Shown: positions 14,541 through 22,837, numbered from the stretch's first letter. The stretch is DNA of 55,207 nt from CAWDLX01 sp046728155 (GCA_046728155.1 JBKPDY010000018.1:1-55207); one strand, 5' to 3'. The notes: generated by a model from the sequence alone, not told the origin. Numbers and translations: made by a program.

Positions 14541-15524
14541 TCAATTCACGTGGAGGGCGGCGTTGAGCTCGATGCCGCCACCGGTACGCGGGTGAGCCTC
14601 CAGTGCCCCGGTCTGGGAGTTGCGCCAGAATAGCAGGCCCGGCACGCCCGAGAGTTCCCGTGCCTTGACCACCCGACCATCCGGCAGCGCGATCTTCGAG
14701 CCGGCGGTGATGTAGCAGCCGGCCTCGACCACGCAGTCGTCGCCGAGCGATATGCCGATGCCGGCGTTGGCGCCGAGCAGGCACCGCTCTCCGATCCGGA
14801 CGACCTCCGTGCCGCCGCCGGAGAGGGTACCCATGATGGACGACCCGCCCCCGATGTCGGAGCCATCGCCGACGACGACGCCGGCGACGACGCGACCCTC
14901 CACCATGGACGTTCCGAGCGTTCCCGCGTTGAAGTTGACGAAACCCTCGTGCATCACCGTCGTCCCGGGAGCGAGGTGGGCACCGAGCCGGACGCGGTCG
15001 GCATCGGCGATCCGTACGCCCGATGGCACGACGTAATCGGTCATCCGCGGGAACTTGTCCACGCCGTAGACGGCGAGGACGCGGCCTGCTCCGCGTTCAA
15101 TGACGCGAAGCTCGTCTACCCGACCGGGCGGGCAAGGCCCGGCGGAGGTCCACGCCACGTTCGTAAGCAGCCCGAAGACACCGTCCACATTGGCGTCATG
15201 CGGACGGATCAGGCGATGCGACAGCAGGTGCAGGCGCAGCCAGACGTCGGCGGTGTCCTTCGGTGGGTCAGTGAGCGAGGCTATCGTCACCGACACGACC
15301 GCGGAGGACAGGCCGGGCAGCGGACGAGGGCCGACAGTGCCCGGGGCGAAGCCCAGCGCCGCCGCACCATCGGCGGGGGAGAGTTGGACACCGGTCGGGT
15401 ACGCCAGGGCCGGGTCCGGCCGGCCGAGGCCCAGTTTCCCGGTCGGGAACCAGACATCGAGGACCTGGCCGTCATCTGTCCGGGTCGCGAGGCCCAGCCC
15501 CCAGGCGGGTTGTGTGATCGCCAC
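14541..15524 (-). CDS. dapD: 2,3,4,5-tetrahydropyridine-2,6-dicarboxylate N-succinyltransferase
   Basis: DapD transfers a succinyl group from succinyl-CoA to tetrahydrodipicolinate, opening the succinylase branch of DAP/lysine synthesis. The 327-residue protein is of the longer actinobacterial type. It has an N-terminal domain followed by left-handed beta-helix hexapeptide repeats (GVVVGDGSDIGGGSSIMGTL, GANAGIGISLGDDCVVEAG). The motif EGFVNFNAGTLG is conserved in the active site region. It starts with GTG and is divergent from dapE by about 89 bases. The pair suggests coordinated expression of the pathway. Confidence 0.96.
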   Translation of the reverse strand: MAITQPAWGLGLATRTDDGQVLDVWFPTGKLGLGRPDPALAYPTGVQLSPADGAAALGFAPGTVGPRPLPGLSSAVVSVTIASLTDPPKDTADVWLRLHLLSHRLIRPHDANVDGVFGLLTNVAWTSAGPCPPGRVDELRVIERGAGRVLAVYGVDKFPRMTDYVVPSGVRIADADRVRLGAHLAPGTTVMHEGFVNFNAGTLGTSMVEGRVVAGVVVGDGSDIGGGSSIMGTLSGGGTEVVRIGERCLLGANAGIGISLGDDCVVEAGCYITAGSKIALPDGRVVKARELSGVPGLLFWRNSQTGALEAHPRTGGGIELNAALHVN

Positions 15525-15548
15525 GGGTCGTCACGCTACTACGCTCAC

Positions 15549-15612
15549 GGGATGACCGAGCCGACAGCGAGCGAGCATCGCGAGGAGCGGAGCGAGCGCG
15601 GAGGCGAGGCGG
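15549..15612. repeat. GC-rich repeat duplicating the dapE start context
   Basis: CGGGATGACCGAGCCG at 15548-15563 recurs as CGGGATGACCGACCCG at 15610-15625, exactly 62 bases later. Between them is GCGAGGAGCGGAGCGAGCG-type sequence resembling the 62/63-bp repeat family. The first ATG is out of frame with dapE. The arrangement looks like insertion of a repeat unit with duplication of the start site. Confidence 0.55.
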
Positions 15613-15613
15613 G

Positions 15614-16714
15614 ATGACCGACCCGGCTCCACTCACCCGCGATGTGCTCGCCGACCCGGTCGCCCTGACCCGGACGCTGGTCGATGTCGAGTCGGTCTCC
15701 GGGGGCGAGAAGGAGATCACCGATCTGGTCGAGTCGGCGCTGCGCGAGGCGCCGCATCTGAGTGTGGACCGGGTGGGTAACGTCCTCCGGGCCCGGTGCC
15801 GCCCGGCTCGTCCGAGCCACGCCCGCCCGGGCGGTACGACACACGCGATCCTCGCCGGTCATCTGGACACCGTCCCGGTGCACGAGAACCTGCCCGCCCG
15901 CATCGAAGGGGATCTGATGTGGGGCTGCGGTACCTCCGACATGAAGTCAGGGGCGGCGCTGGCCCTGCATCTGGCGGTCACCGTGCCCGATCCGGTGTTC
16001 GATGTGACCTACCTGTTCTACGACTGCGAGGAGGTCGAGGCCGAGCGCAATGGACTGCGCCGGATCAGCGTCTCGCACCCCTCGTGGTTGGCGGCGGACT
16101 TCGCGATACTGCTCGAACCGACGTACGGACTGGTCGAGGCGGGTTGCCAGGGGACGATGCGAGCGACCGTGCGGGTCCGTGGCGTCCGGGCGCACACGGC
16201 CCGCTCCTGGCGTGGGGTGAACGCCATCCACGAGGCCGGCGGGGTGCTCGACCGGCTCCGCGGCTATTCGGCGCGGCGGGTCACGATTGACGGCTGCGAG
16301 TTCCGGGAGGGGCTCAACGCGATCGGGATCAGGGGTGGTGTGGCCGGCAACGTGGTTCCGGATGTCTGCGAGGTCGATGTCAACTACCGGTTCGCGCCGG
16401 ACCGGTCGGAGGCCGACGCACTGTCCCACCTCATCGATGTCTTCGCCGGCTTCGAGGTCGAGCTGGCGGATTCCGCACCGGGTGCCCTACCGGGCCTCAC
16501 CGCCCGGCCCGCGCGCGCGTTCCTCGAGGCGGTCGGCGGCGAGCCGGTCGGCAAGCTCGGCTGGACCGACGTCGCTCGGTTCGCCGCTCTTGGCGTACCG
16601 GCCCTGAACTACGGCCCGGGCGACCCGAGCCTCGCCCACACCCGGGACGAGCGGGTCGAGATATCCAAGATTGTAAACGGGGCGGCGGTCCTGGGCCGGT
16701 GGCTCAGGTCGTGA
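15614..16714 (+). CDS. dapE: Succinyl-diaminopimelate desuccinylase
   Basis: DapE is a zinc-dependent M20 family hydrolase that releases succinate from N-succinyl-LL-DAP. The 366-residue protein shows GHLDTVPVHEN (metal ligand His and Asp), CGTSDMKSGAALALH, and the catalytic DCEEVEAERNG glutamates. An M20 dimerisation segment (RGVRAHTARSWRGVNAIHEA) follows, and NYGPGDPSLAHTRDERV is near the C-terminus. The ATG at 15614 is preceded by GGCGGG and by an out-of-frame copy of the same start context 62 bases upstream. With dapD and dapC it covers three steps of one pathway in 9 kb. Confidence 0.96.
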   Translation: MTDPAPLTRDVLADPVALTRTLVDVESVSGGEKEITDLVESALREAPHLSVDRVGNVLRARCRPARPSHARPGGTTHAILAGHLDTVPVHENLPARIEGDLMWGCGTSDMKSGAALALHLAVTVPDPVFDVTYLFYDCEEVEAERNGLRRISVSHPSWLAADFAILLEPTYGLVEAGCQGTMRATVRVRGVRAHTARSWRGVNAIHEAGGVLDRLRGYSARRVTIDGCEFREGLNAIGIRGGVAGNVVPDVCEVDVNYRFAPDRSEADALSHLIDVFAGFEVELADSAPGALPGLTARPARAFLEAVGGEPVGKLGWTDVARFAALGVPALNYGPGDPSLAHTRDERVEISKIVNGAAVLGRWLRS

Positions 16715-16762
16715 CCCGCCGGTGGCTCACATCGTGACCGCGCGGGTAGCTACGGTGGGGCA

Positions 16763-17563
16763 ATGGTGCGAAAGAACCGTGCCCGCTCGGAACGGCACCG
16801 GGGTGCGGTGACCCTGCGCGGTCAGGCGATCCCACTGACGACGGCCGATCAACATCTGCTCGACTCCCGGGCCAGGGCCGACCGGAAGCAGAAGGATGCC
16901 TGGCGGGCGCTGCGCATCCTCTCCGAGTTCGTCGAGGGATTCGACACGCTCTCCGATCTTCCGCCTGCCGTGAGCATCTTCGGCTCGGCCCGCGCGAAGC
17001 CCGGCAGCCCCGAGAGCGACCTGGCCGAGCGGCTGGCGACCGCGCTGGCGAAGGCCGGGTACGCCGTCATCACCGGCGGTGGGCCGGGTGTGATGGAGGC
17101 GGCGAACAAGGGCGCCCGCGAGGCCGGGGGCCTCTCTGTCGGGCTGGGCATCGAGTTGCCGTACGAACAGGGCATGAACGACTGGGTCGACATCGGGATC
17201 GACTTCCGGTACTTCTTCGCTCGCAAGACCATGTTCGTCAAGTACGCACAGGCGTTCTGCGTCCTGCCGGGCGGATTCGGCACGATGGATGAGCTCTTCG
17301 AGGCGCTGACGCTCGTACAGACCGGTCGAGTGACCCGGTTTCCGGTGGTGCTTCTCGGCTCGGCGTACTGGCGCGGCCTCGTCGACTGGATGCGCGACAC
17401 CATGGTCGTCGAGAACAAGATCGGACCAGAGGATCTGGAACTCCTGTGTGTCACCGACGACGTTGACGAGGCGGTACGGCACATCCTCGAAGCAGCCGAT
17501 CCTGCGCCTGTACCCGGGCCCGACCGCGGTCTGGCCGATCCCGTCGACGACTCGGCGGGCTGA
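16763..17563 (+). CDS. LOG family protein (TIGR00730, Rossmann fold), longer form
   Basis: A 266-residue protein of the lysine decarboxylase-like/LOG family, whose members cleave nucleoside 5'-monophosphates to free base and ribose 5-phosphate. Motifs are SIFGSARAKPGSPE, ITGGGPGVMEAANKGA and the nucleotide-binding PGGFGTMDELFEAL. An N-terminal extension of about 65 basic residues precedes the core. A shorter paralogue follows after five bases. The residues expected for phosphoribohydrolase activity (the R of the RK pair in ARKTMF, and the PGGxGTxxE loop) are present, so enzyme activity is plausible. Confidence 0.9.
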   Translation: MVRKNRARSERHRGAVTLRGQAIPLTTADQHLLDSRARADRKQKDAWRALRILSEFVEGFDTLSDLPPAVSIFGSARAKPGSPESDLAERLATALAKAGYAVITGGGPGVMEAANKGAREAGGLSVGLGIELPYEQGMNDWVDIGIDFRYFFARKTMFVKYAQAFCVLPGGFGTMDELFEALTLVQTGRVTRFPVVLLGSAYWRGLVDWMRDTMVVENKIGPEDLELLCVTDDVDEAVRHILEAADPAPVPGPDRGLADPVDDSAG

Positions 17564-17568
17564 CCGGC

Positions 17569-18111
17569 GTGGCGCGCGTCTGCGTCTTCTGCGCATCCTC
17601 GACCCGGCTGGACCAAGACTGGCTGAAGCTCGGTCGCGCCGTCGGCGCCGGTCTCGCCGCGGCCGGCCATGATGTGATTTCGGGAGGCGGGCGGGTCGGG
17701 ATGATGGGGACGATCGCCGAGGGCGCGCGATCGCGCGGCGCTCACACCATCGGCGTGATCCCGCAGAGTCTCGTGGACCTTGAGGTGGCCGACGCCGCCG
17801 CCGACGAGCTCGTGGTCACCGACGGGATGGCCGCGCGCAAGATCGTCCTGATCGAGCGTTCGGACATCTTCGTCGTGCTGCCGGGCGGACTGGGCACACT
17901 GGACGAGTTGTTCGAGGTGTGGACGACGGCCACTCTGGGTCTGCACCACAAGCCGGTGATACTGCTCGATGTGAACGGGTTCTACACCGGATTACTCGAG
18001 TGGCTGGCGGGACTGGTGCGACAAGGATTCGTCGGCGCAAAGGCCCTGGCCATGGTGCACATCGCTCGAAGTGTGGACGGTTTGCTCGACGTGGTGCGAC
18101 GGTTCGGATAG
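17569..18111 (+). CDS. LOG family protein (TIGR00730, Rossmann fold), short form
   Basis: A 180-residue member of the same family in its usual compact form: VCVFCASSTRLD, SGGGRVGMMGTIAEGA, MAARKIVLIERSD and PGGLGTLDELFE. It has the R-K and PGGxGTxxE residues of cytokinin-releasing phosphoribohydrolases. The GTG start is five bases after the longer paralogue, so both are expressed together. In bacteria these proteins may act in nucleotide salvage or make cytokinin-like bases; the sequence does not decide between these roles. Confidence 0.92.
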   Translation: MARVCVFCASSTRLDQDWLKLGRAVGAGLAAAGHDVISGGGRVGMMGTIAEGARSRGAHTIGVIPQSLVDLEVADAAADELVVTDGMAARKIVLIERSDIFVVLPGGLGTLDELFEVWTTATLGLHHKPVILLDVNGFYTGLLEWLAGLVRQGFVGAKALAMVHIARSVDGLLDVVRRFG

Positions 18112-18121
18112 CCTGCCGGGC

Positions 18122-18463
18122 GTGGCGGAGGCTGACCTTCGAGCGTTGCTGGAACGGCACGTCGAGCTGTTCAACGAGGCTGTTCGTACCGGCGATTACG
18201 CTCCCTATCTGAGGACTTTCGCCGATGAGGCGGTGATGAAGTTCGATGACTTCCCGATCGGGCCATTCCAGGGCATAGCCGAGATCATCGATGCGTATGA
18301 GACTCAGCCGCCGAGCGACACGATGGCCCTGATCGACATGCAGGAGGTGGGTTCCGACGGTGTCGAGGCCGCGTTTGAATGGGACGCCGGCGGGACCGGA
18401 CGCATGTACCTGCGCTGGACCGACGATCGCCTCGTCGAGTTGTCGATCTCGTTCACGGGCTGA
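18122..18463 (+). CDS. NTF2-like / SnoaL-like small protein
   Basis: A 113-residue protein of the nuclear transport factor 2 fold: LLERHVELFNEAVRTGDYAPYLRTFADEAVMKFDD, then GPFQGIAEIIDAYETQP and MYLRWTDDRLVELSI. Such small cone-shaped domains bind ligands or act as isomerases or cyclases, and most are uncharacterised. The GTG at 18122 lies 10 bases after the LOG gene stop, so it belongs to the same operon. No catalytic assignment is possible. Confidence 0.85.
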   Translation: MAEADLRALLERHVELFNEAVRTGDYAPYLRTFADEAVMKFDDFPIGPFQGIAEIIDAYETQPPSDTMALIDMQEVGSDGVEAAFEWDAGGTGRMYLRWTDDRLVELSISFTG

Positions 18464-18544
18464 GGCGGCTGCCGTGTGGTCGCGCGGGCGCCACGCAGGG
18501 GTGGCCGGTTCGCCTCCGCCAGCCACACATGTCACGATCGCGTC

Positions 18545-19318
18545 ATGGCAGCAACGCTCCTTCTGATCCTCGCCGTCGTGCTGGTAGCCGGGGCGCTGAT
18601 CTTCGGCATCACCACGCTGATCAGCGGTGACGACCCCGCGCTCTCGGCGGTGGACGCCGACGGGCGCGCTCGCCCGCTGCCAAACGACCGCTCGCTCACC
18701 GAAGGCGATTTGAAGAAGGTCCGGTTCGACCTGGCCCTGCGCGGCTACCGGATGGCTCAGGTCGACCGCGTACTGCGCCGCACCGCGTACGACGTCGGCT
18801 ACAAGGACGAGATGATCGCCGTGCTTGAGGCGGAGGTGATCGCCCTCCGCGAAGGACGACGGGAGGACGCCGATCTTCTCCGCAAGGCGCGAGAGGCGGC
18901 GGCCAGTCCGGTCGAGGCGTCGGCTGAGACTGTCGTCCCGACCGGTTCCGACGAGGAACCAGCCGGATTTGACTCGGACGTGTCCGACTTCGCCGGCGTC
19001 GTGGACGACTATGCCCCGTATACGTCGCCCGAATCCGCGACAATCCCCATGGTTGACACAGTGGACGAGGTTGAGATCGACGATGAGTCTGGGGCGGCGG
19101 ACGAGACGTACGATCCCGCCAAGGACACCGGACCCGGACGGCTGGCTCCGCGCCCAGTCCTCGATCTCGCCGAGGCGAGTCCCGACCAACCTACCGGCGA
19201 TGCAGTGAACCTCGAGCCCGACGAGGCGGAGACCGCCGAGGCGAAGAACCTCGAGCCCGACGAGGCGGACGCGGCCGATCGCCCATCGGAGGAGTCGGTC
19301 CGGGAATCTCATGGCTGA
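18545..19318 (+). CDS. DivIVA domain membrane-anchored protein
   Basis: A 257-residue protein with one N-terminal membrane helix (3-25). A DivIVA-type segment follows at about 55-100 (VRFDLALRGYRMAQVDRVLRRTAYDVGYKDE), then a short coiled coil (MIAVLEAEVIALREGRREDADLLRKAREA) and a long acidic, probably disordered tail. The tail contains NLEPDEAE twice. The DivIVA motif binds curved membrane or partner proteins at poles and septa, so a role in growth or cell shape is possible. The stop overlaps the next start by eight bases. Confidence 0.87.
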   Translation: MAATLLLILAVVLVAGALIFGITTLISGDDPALSAVDADGRARPLPNDRSLTEGDLKKVRFDLALRGYRMAQVDRVLRRTAYDVGYKDEMIAVLEAEVIALREGRREDADLLRKAREAAASPVEASAETVVPTGSDEEPAGFDSDVSDFAGVVDDYAPYTSPESATIPMVDTVDEVEIDDESGAADETYDPAKDTGPGRLAPRPVLDLAEASPDQPTGDAVNLEPDEAETAEAKNLEPDEADAADRPSEESVRESHG

Positions 19319-19847
19319 GCCCGACCGCGCCGAGGCCGACCCCGCCCAGCCTGATCACAGCACGCCTGGTACCGGGATCCCCGATCCGGCCTTGCCTGGA
19401 GCGGGCGAGGTCACCGCGTCGGTGATCGTCAACGCCTCCCAGGAGAAGGTCTTCTCCGCCTTCCTCGAGTGGGAGCGGCAGGGCTCCTGGATCCCGTTCA
19501 CGACCGTACGGGTGATCTCTGGCGACGGCGGCGAGGGCAGCGTGATCGAGGCTGTGACCACTCTTGGCCCGGCCGTACTGCGCGATGAAATGCGCGTGGA
19601 GAGGATCGACCGTCCGTACGAGGTCCGCGTCGTCCACTGTGGACCGTTACTCCGCGGCCCCGGCGTCATGCGTTGCACGGCCCTGACCGGGGAGCGCACC
19701 CAGCTCGTATGGCACGAATGGTTTCAACTGCCCGCTGGACTGGCCGGCCGGGTCGCGTGGCCGGTGATGTGGCCAGGCTCGAAGCTGAGCCTGACCTACG
19801 CCCTGCGTCGGTTTGCCCGCCTGGTCGAGTCGGGCGTCCTGCCGTAG
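19311..19847 (+). CDS. SRPBCC family protein
   Basis: A 178-residue protein with an acidic, Pro-rich leader of about 30 residues, then a START-like SRPBCC domain: EVTASVIVNASQEKVFSAF, WIPFTTVRVISGDGGEGS, TQLVWHEWFQLP and a long C-terminal helix. This fold binds hydrophobic ligands in a deep cavity. It lies between a DivIVA-domain gene and tag, an order I associate with actinobacteria, and overlaps the former by eight bases. The ligand is unknown. Confidence 0.88.
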   Translation: MAEPDRAEADPAQPDHSTPGTGIPDPALPGAGEVTASVIVNASQEKVFSAFLEWERQGSWIPFTTVRVISGDGGEGSVIEAVTTLGPAVLRDEMRVERIDRPYEVRVVHCGPLLRGPGVMRCTALTGERTQLVWHEWFQLPAGLAGRVAWPVMWPGSKLSLTYALRRFARLVESGVLP

Positions 19848-19878
19848 GAGAGGCCCGTTCCGACAGTAGGAGAGTTCC

Positions 19879-20454
19879 GTGTCCGATCTCGTCATCGGCC
19901 CTGACGGGCTGGCCCGTTGCTTCTGGGCCACGAGCTCGCCGGAGTACATCACCTACCACGACGCGGAATGGGGACGGCCGGTCAATACAGATGACGGGCT
20001 GTACGAGCGGATGACTCTCGAAGCCTTCCAGTCCGGACTGTCGTGGCTGACCATCCTCCGCAAACGGGAGGCGTTCCGGGCCGCGTTCGCGAACTTCGCC
20101 ATCGACAAGGTGGCCGCGTTCGGAGCCGCGGATGTGCAGCGCCTACTGGGCGACGCCGGGATCGTACGCAACCGGTCGAAGATCCTGGCAGCGATCGCCA
20201 ACGCCCAGGCCGCTGCCACGGTGTCGGACGGATTGGCCGCGCTGCTCTGGTCGTTCGCACCAACCGGACGGCGTCGCCGGCCCACCACCCGGGCCGCTAT
20301 CCCGGCGACCACACCAGAGTCGACCGCGATGGCGAGGGAGCTGAAGCGACGCGGCTTCCGGTTCGTCGGGCCGACCACGGCCTACGCGATGATGCAGGCC
20401 ACCGGGATGGTCGACGACCATCTTGCCGGCTGCCACGTCCGACCGCGGCGGTGA
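19879..20454 (+). CDS. tag: DNA-3-methyladenine glycosylase I
   Basis: Tag excises 3-methyladenine from alkylated DNA in base-excision repair. The 191-residue protein has RCFWATSSPEYITYHDAEWG, SGLSWLTILRKREAFRAAF and FVGPTTAYAMMQATGMVDDH. Predicted zinc ligands are C14, H27, H181 and C185, as in the E. coli enzyme. The GTG start follows GTAGGAGAG (19866-19874); the same nine bases also occur 22 bases further upstream, over the end of the previous gene. It is the fourth gene of a dense co-directional group. Confidence 0.95.
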   Translation: MSDLVIGPDGLARCFWATSSPEYITYHDAEWGRPVNTDDGLYERMTLEAFQSGLSWLTILRKREAFRAAFANFAIDKVAAFGAADVQRLLGDAGIVRNRSKILAAIANAQAAATVSDGLAALLWSFAPTGRRRRPTTRAAIPATTPESTAMARELKRRGFRFVGPTTAYAMMQATGMVDDHLAGCHVRPRR

Positions 20455-20500
20455 GATGCCGACCGCACTCGTGTGCCGGCAGTCGTGATCTGATGAGCTA

Positions 20501-21130
20501 ATGGGGTACTGGGTCGGCGTGGTCGCCGGTTCCGCGACGGCTGAGTCCGCGTCGGCTGAGTCCGCGACGGCTGAGTCCGCGACGGCCAGCGCGCCGTCCG
20601 GGTCAGCCGTGGAGCACACCTTCGAGGGCGTACGCCTGACCCAGGCACCGCGCTCGGGCGACCGGGTCGTGATGGTCGCGCTGACCACGCCGCCGGTCGT
20701 CTTCGGCGTCGGCGAGGTGACATCGTGGTTCGCGTACGGCGAGGCGAGGATCTCGGTCGTATTCACGTCGTTTCCCGGGGCGCCGCTCATCGCTCATGAC
20801 ATCGCGGACGGGGAAGACGTTGGCGGCCTCGTCGATGCCGGGCCTGGCCTGTATCCGGTGAGCCGGGAGCGCTTCACACGGATCGGCCGCGCCGCGCTGA
20901 CCCGGGTGGACGCGCCGGCACCGGCAACGCTGCTTCCTGAGTGGATGGTGAGCGTCGCCTTGCCGATCGAGGCGCCAACACCAGCCGACGCGGTCCGCGA
21001 GTTCTGGGGGTACGTACAGAGTCTCGGCCCGGCCGAGCTGCCCGCCTTCGTATGGCCCCGCGGCGACGAGCTCGCGCTGCAGGCGTACGTGTCGAACGAG
21101 CCGGTGAACCTCGACCCCGAGGAGGACTGA
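20501..21130 (+). CDS. Hypothetical protein with N-terminal Ala/Ser/Glu repeat
   Basis: A 209-residue protein without a recognised domain. Residues 10-30 consist of a 15-base, five-residue repeat (SATAE/SASAE), probably a flexible linker that varies by slippage. The remainder has alternating hydrophobic strands (TFEGVRLTQAPRSGDRVVMVALTTPPVVFGVGEVTSWF) and helix (ADAVREFWGYVQSL). It ends acidic (NLDPEED). The ATG at 20501 lacks a strong ribosome site. It converges on the enoyl-CoA hydratase gene with 23 bases between stops. Confidence 0.65.
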   Translation: MGYWVGVVAGSATAESASAESATAESATASAPSGSAVEHTFEGVRLTQAPRSGDRVVMVALTTPPVVFGVGEVTSWFAYGEARISVVFTSFPGAPLIAHDIADGEDVGGLVDAGPGLYPVSRERFTRIGRAALTRVDAPAPATLLPEWMVSVALPIEAPTPADAVREFWGYVQSLGPAELPAFVWPRGDELALQAYVSNEPVNLDPEED

Positions 21131-21153
21131 GCGGTTGTCGGGGGCGACCGGGC

Positions 21154-21942
21154 TCACGCCCCGGTGAAGGTCGGTCTCTCCTTCGCCACGAACGCGAACG
21201 TCGCGGTTCGGTGGTCGGTAGTGGCACCTGCCACACGTTGGGCATCCGCCTCGGTGGCCAGCGCATCCTCGAGTCTTCCGGACGAGCCGACGAGGAGCTC
21301 GCGCTTGATCTGGCCGTACGCGACGGTCGGCCCGGTCGCGAGGCGCGAGGCCAGAGCCTGAGCGGTGCTCAGCACGTCGTCGTCGCTGTCGACCAGCCGT
21401 GAGAGCAGGCCGACCCGTAGCGCCTCGTCGGCCCTGACCGGCTCCGCCAGCAAGAACATCTCAGTCGCCTTCGCGTAGCCGACCAGCCGCGGCAGCGTCC
21501 ACGATGCGCCTGAGTCCACCGCGAGACCCACGTTGGCGAATGCCATCAGGAATGACGTACCGGGGCCACCGATCCGGAAGTCGGCGAGCAGCGCCAGGGA
21601 GGCTCCCGCGCCGGCCGCCATTCCGCGCACAGCCGCGACAACCGGCTTCGGCATGGTCGCCAGTTGCCGGACGAGTGGGTTGTAGTGCTGGACCACGGTG
21701 TTCAAGGACGCCGTGCCGGCCCGCAGTCCTGCGACATGTTCCTTGAGGTCCTGCCCGACGCAGAAGGCCCGACCGGCGCCGGCGAGGACCACCGCGCGAC
21801 AGGCCGGATCGCCGGCCGCCGCCTCAACCGCATCGCGCAGCCCGATCTTGAGCTCGGTGTCCAACGAGTTCAGCGACTCCGGACGGTTCAGGGTCAGCGT
21901 CAATACACCATCGGTGCGGTCCGTGAGCAGCGTGTCGGCCAT
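21154..21942 (-). CDS. Enoyl-CoA hydratase/isomerase family protein
   Basis: A 262-residue crotonase-fold protein: LTLTLNRPESLNSLD at the start, GAGRAFCVGQDLKEH as the first oxyanion loop, and AAVRGMAAGAGASLALLADFRI as the second. The usual second glutamate of hydratases is replaced here by VGLAVDSGASWTLPRLVG, which has Asp and points to an isomerase of the PaaG/ECI class. The ATG at 21942 has GGGAGAGGA upstream. The next gene upstream encodes a PaaX-type regulator, so a phenylacetate-like ring-cleavage step is plausible, although no other paa genes are in the window. Confidence 0.88.
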   Translation of the reverse strand: MADTLLTDRTDGVLTLTLNRPESLNSLDTELKIGLRDAVEAAAGDPACRAVVLAGAGRAFCVGQDLKEHVAGLRAGTASLNTVVQHYNPLVRQLATMPKPVVAAVRGMAAGAGASLALLADFRIGGPGTSFLMAFANVGLAVDSGASWTLPRLVGYAKATEMFLLAEPVRADEALRVGLLSRLVDSDDDVLSTAQALASRLATGPTVAYGQIKRELLVGSSGRLEDALATEADAQRVAGATTDHRTATFAFVAKERPTFTGA

Positions 21943-21980
21943 TGGAACGGGTCCTCTCCCAAGGGGTCGGTTGGGTCTTG

Positions 21981-22787
21981 TCAGTCTTCGCCGGCCAGAC
22001 ATGCGTCGACGAAACGATCGGCTGCCGGCCTTAACCGAGCCTCGTGATGATCGAAGAACGCGGCTGCCGTGTCACCCGGCCATGGCGTGGGGAGCAAGCT
22101 CGCCGGCAGCTGTGGGTCCTGGAAAAGAAACGATCTCCAGGCATGGACCAGGCGGAACCGGGCCGCGTAGGCGACTTCATCCGGCTCGTCGCCACTCAGC
22201 CGCATCGATGGCCGTTGGTCGGCCAGGAACTGTTGGTACGCGGCGGCCAATGAGTCCAGGTCCCAGGCCCGCCTGACCAGACTTGTCGCATCTGCACCAG
22301 CCGCGTGCGTCGCGTCGAACCGCTCGTACGGTATGCCGGCCTCGTGGAGCAGTGCATCAACCTCGTCGGCTGCGCGCGGAGCGACCCACGCGTGCTGGTC
22401 GAGGCTGCCGTACCCGAGGTAGCTGAGGGTCCCGGTGACCCTGGCCCACCCAGCCGTCCGACGCAACGGATTACGCCCGGCCGGGCACAGGAGCACCAGG
22501 TCGAACCGTCCGGACCACTCCTCCGAACGACCGGTTCGATAGATCCGGGCGGCCGCCTCGTCGAGTCTGTGGACCGCTCGAACGGTGAGCTGGTAGCCGG
22601 CACCACCGTTGGATCGCACTGGAGTCAGCCAACCCTGGCGGACCATCCGCGAGATCGCGGTGCGGACGGCGGGCGCGGCGATTCCGATCGGCGACAGCAG
22701 CCGGACGAGTGCGGCCACTGGCGCGCGGCCACCTCGCACTCGTAGATGGTCGCCATAAAGGTCAAAGAGCGCCGAGCGAGCCTGCAT
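21981..22787 (-). CDS. PaaX family transcriptional regulator
   Basis: A 268-residue protein of the PaaX family. It has an N-terminal winged helix (SALFDLYGDHLRVRGGRAPVAALVRLLSPIGIAAPAVRTAISRMVRQGWLTPV, about 3-55) and a C-terminal domain with RVTGTLSYLGYGSLDQHAWVAP. PaaX represses phenylacetate catabolism until phenylacetyl-CoA binds. The ATG at 22787 is preferred over a start 39 bases upstream, which would read through a run of TGTGAC/GTCACA half-sites. It lies 38 bases upstream of the enoyl-CoA hydratase gene and is likely to control it and itself. Confidence 0.9.
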   Translation of the reverse strand: MQARSALFDLYGDHLRVRGGRAPVAALVRLLSPIGIAAPAVRTAISRMVRQGWLTPVRSNGGAGYQLTVRAVHRLDEAAARIYRTGRSEEWSGRFDLVLLCPAGRNPLRRTAGWARVTGTLSYLGYGSLDQHAWVAPRAADEVDALLHEAGIPYERFDATHAAGADATSLVRRAWDLDSLAAAYQQFLADQRPSMRLSGDEPDEVAYAARFRLVHAWRSFLFQDPQLPASLLPTPWPGDTAAAFFDHHEARLRPAADRFVDACLAGED

Positions 22788-22798
22788 TGAGCTGTCAT

Positions 22799-22837
22799 TG
22801 TGACAGTCCGTCGTCACATGTGACAACTTGTGTCACA
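22799..22837. promoter_or_regulatory. Array of TGTGAC/GTCACA half-sites upstream of PaaX gene
   Basis: Half-sites are TGTGAC at 22799-22804, the perfect palindrome GTCACATGTGAC at 22813-22824, and GTCACA at 22832-22837. The array starts 12 bases upstream of the PaaX-type start codon. Four similar half-sites in 39 bases are most simply an operator, probably for the regulator itself. Resemblance to CRP sites (TGTGA-TCACA) is noted, but the spacing does not fit a standard CRP site. Confidence 0.65.

Noticed and set aside
17816..19312. Minus-strand frame opposite the LOG, NTF2-like and DivIVA-domain genes
   Set aside because: It crosses several well-supported plus-strand genes and has no family resemblance.
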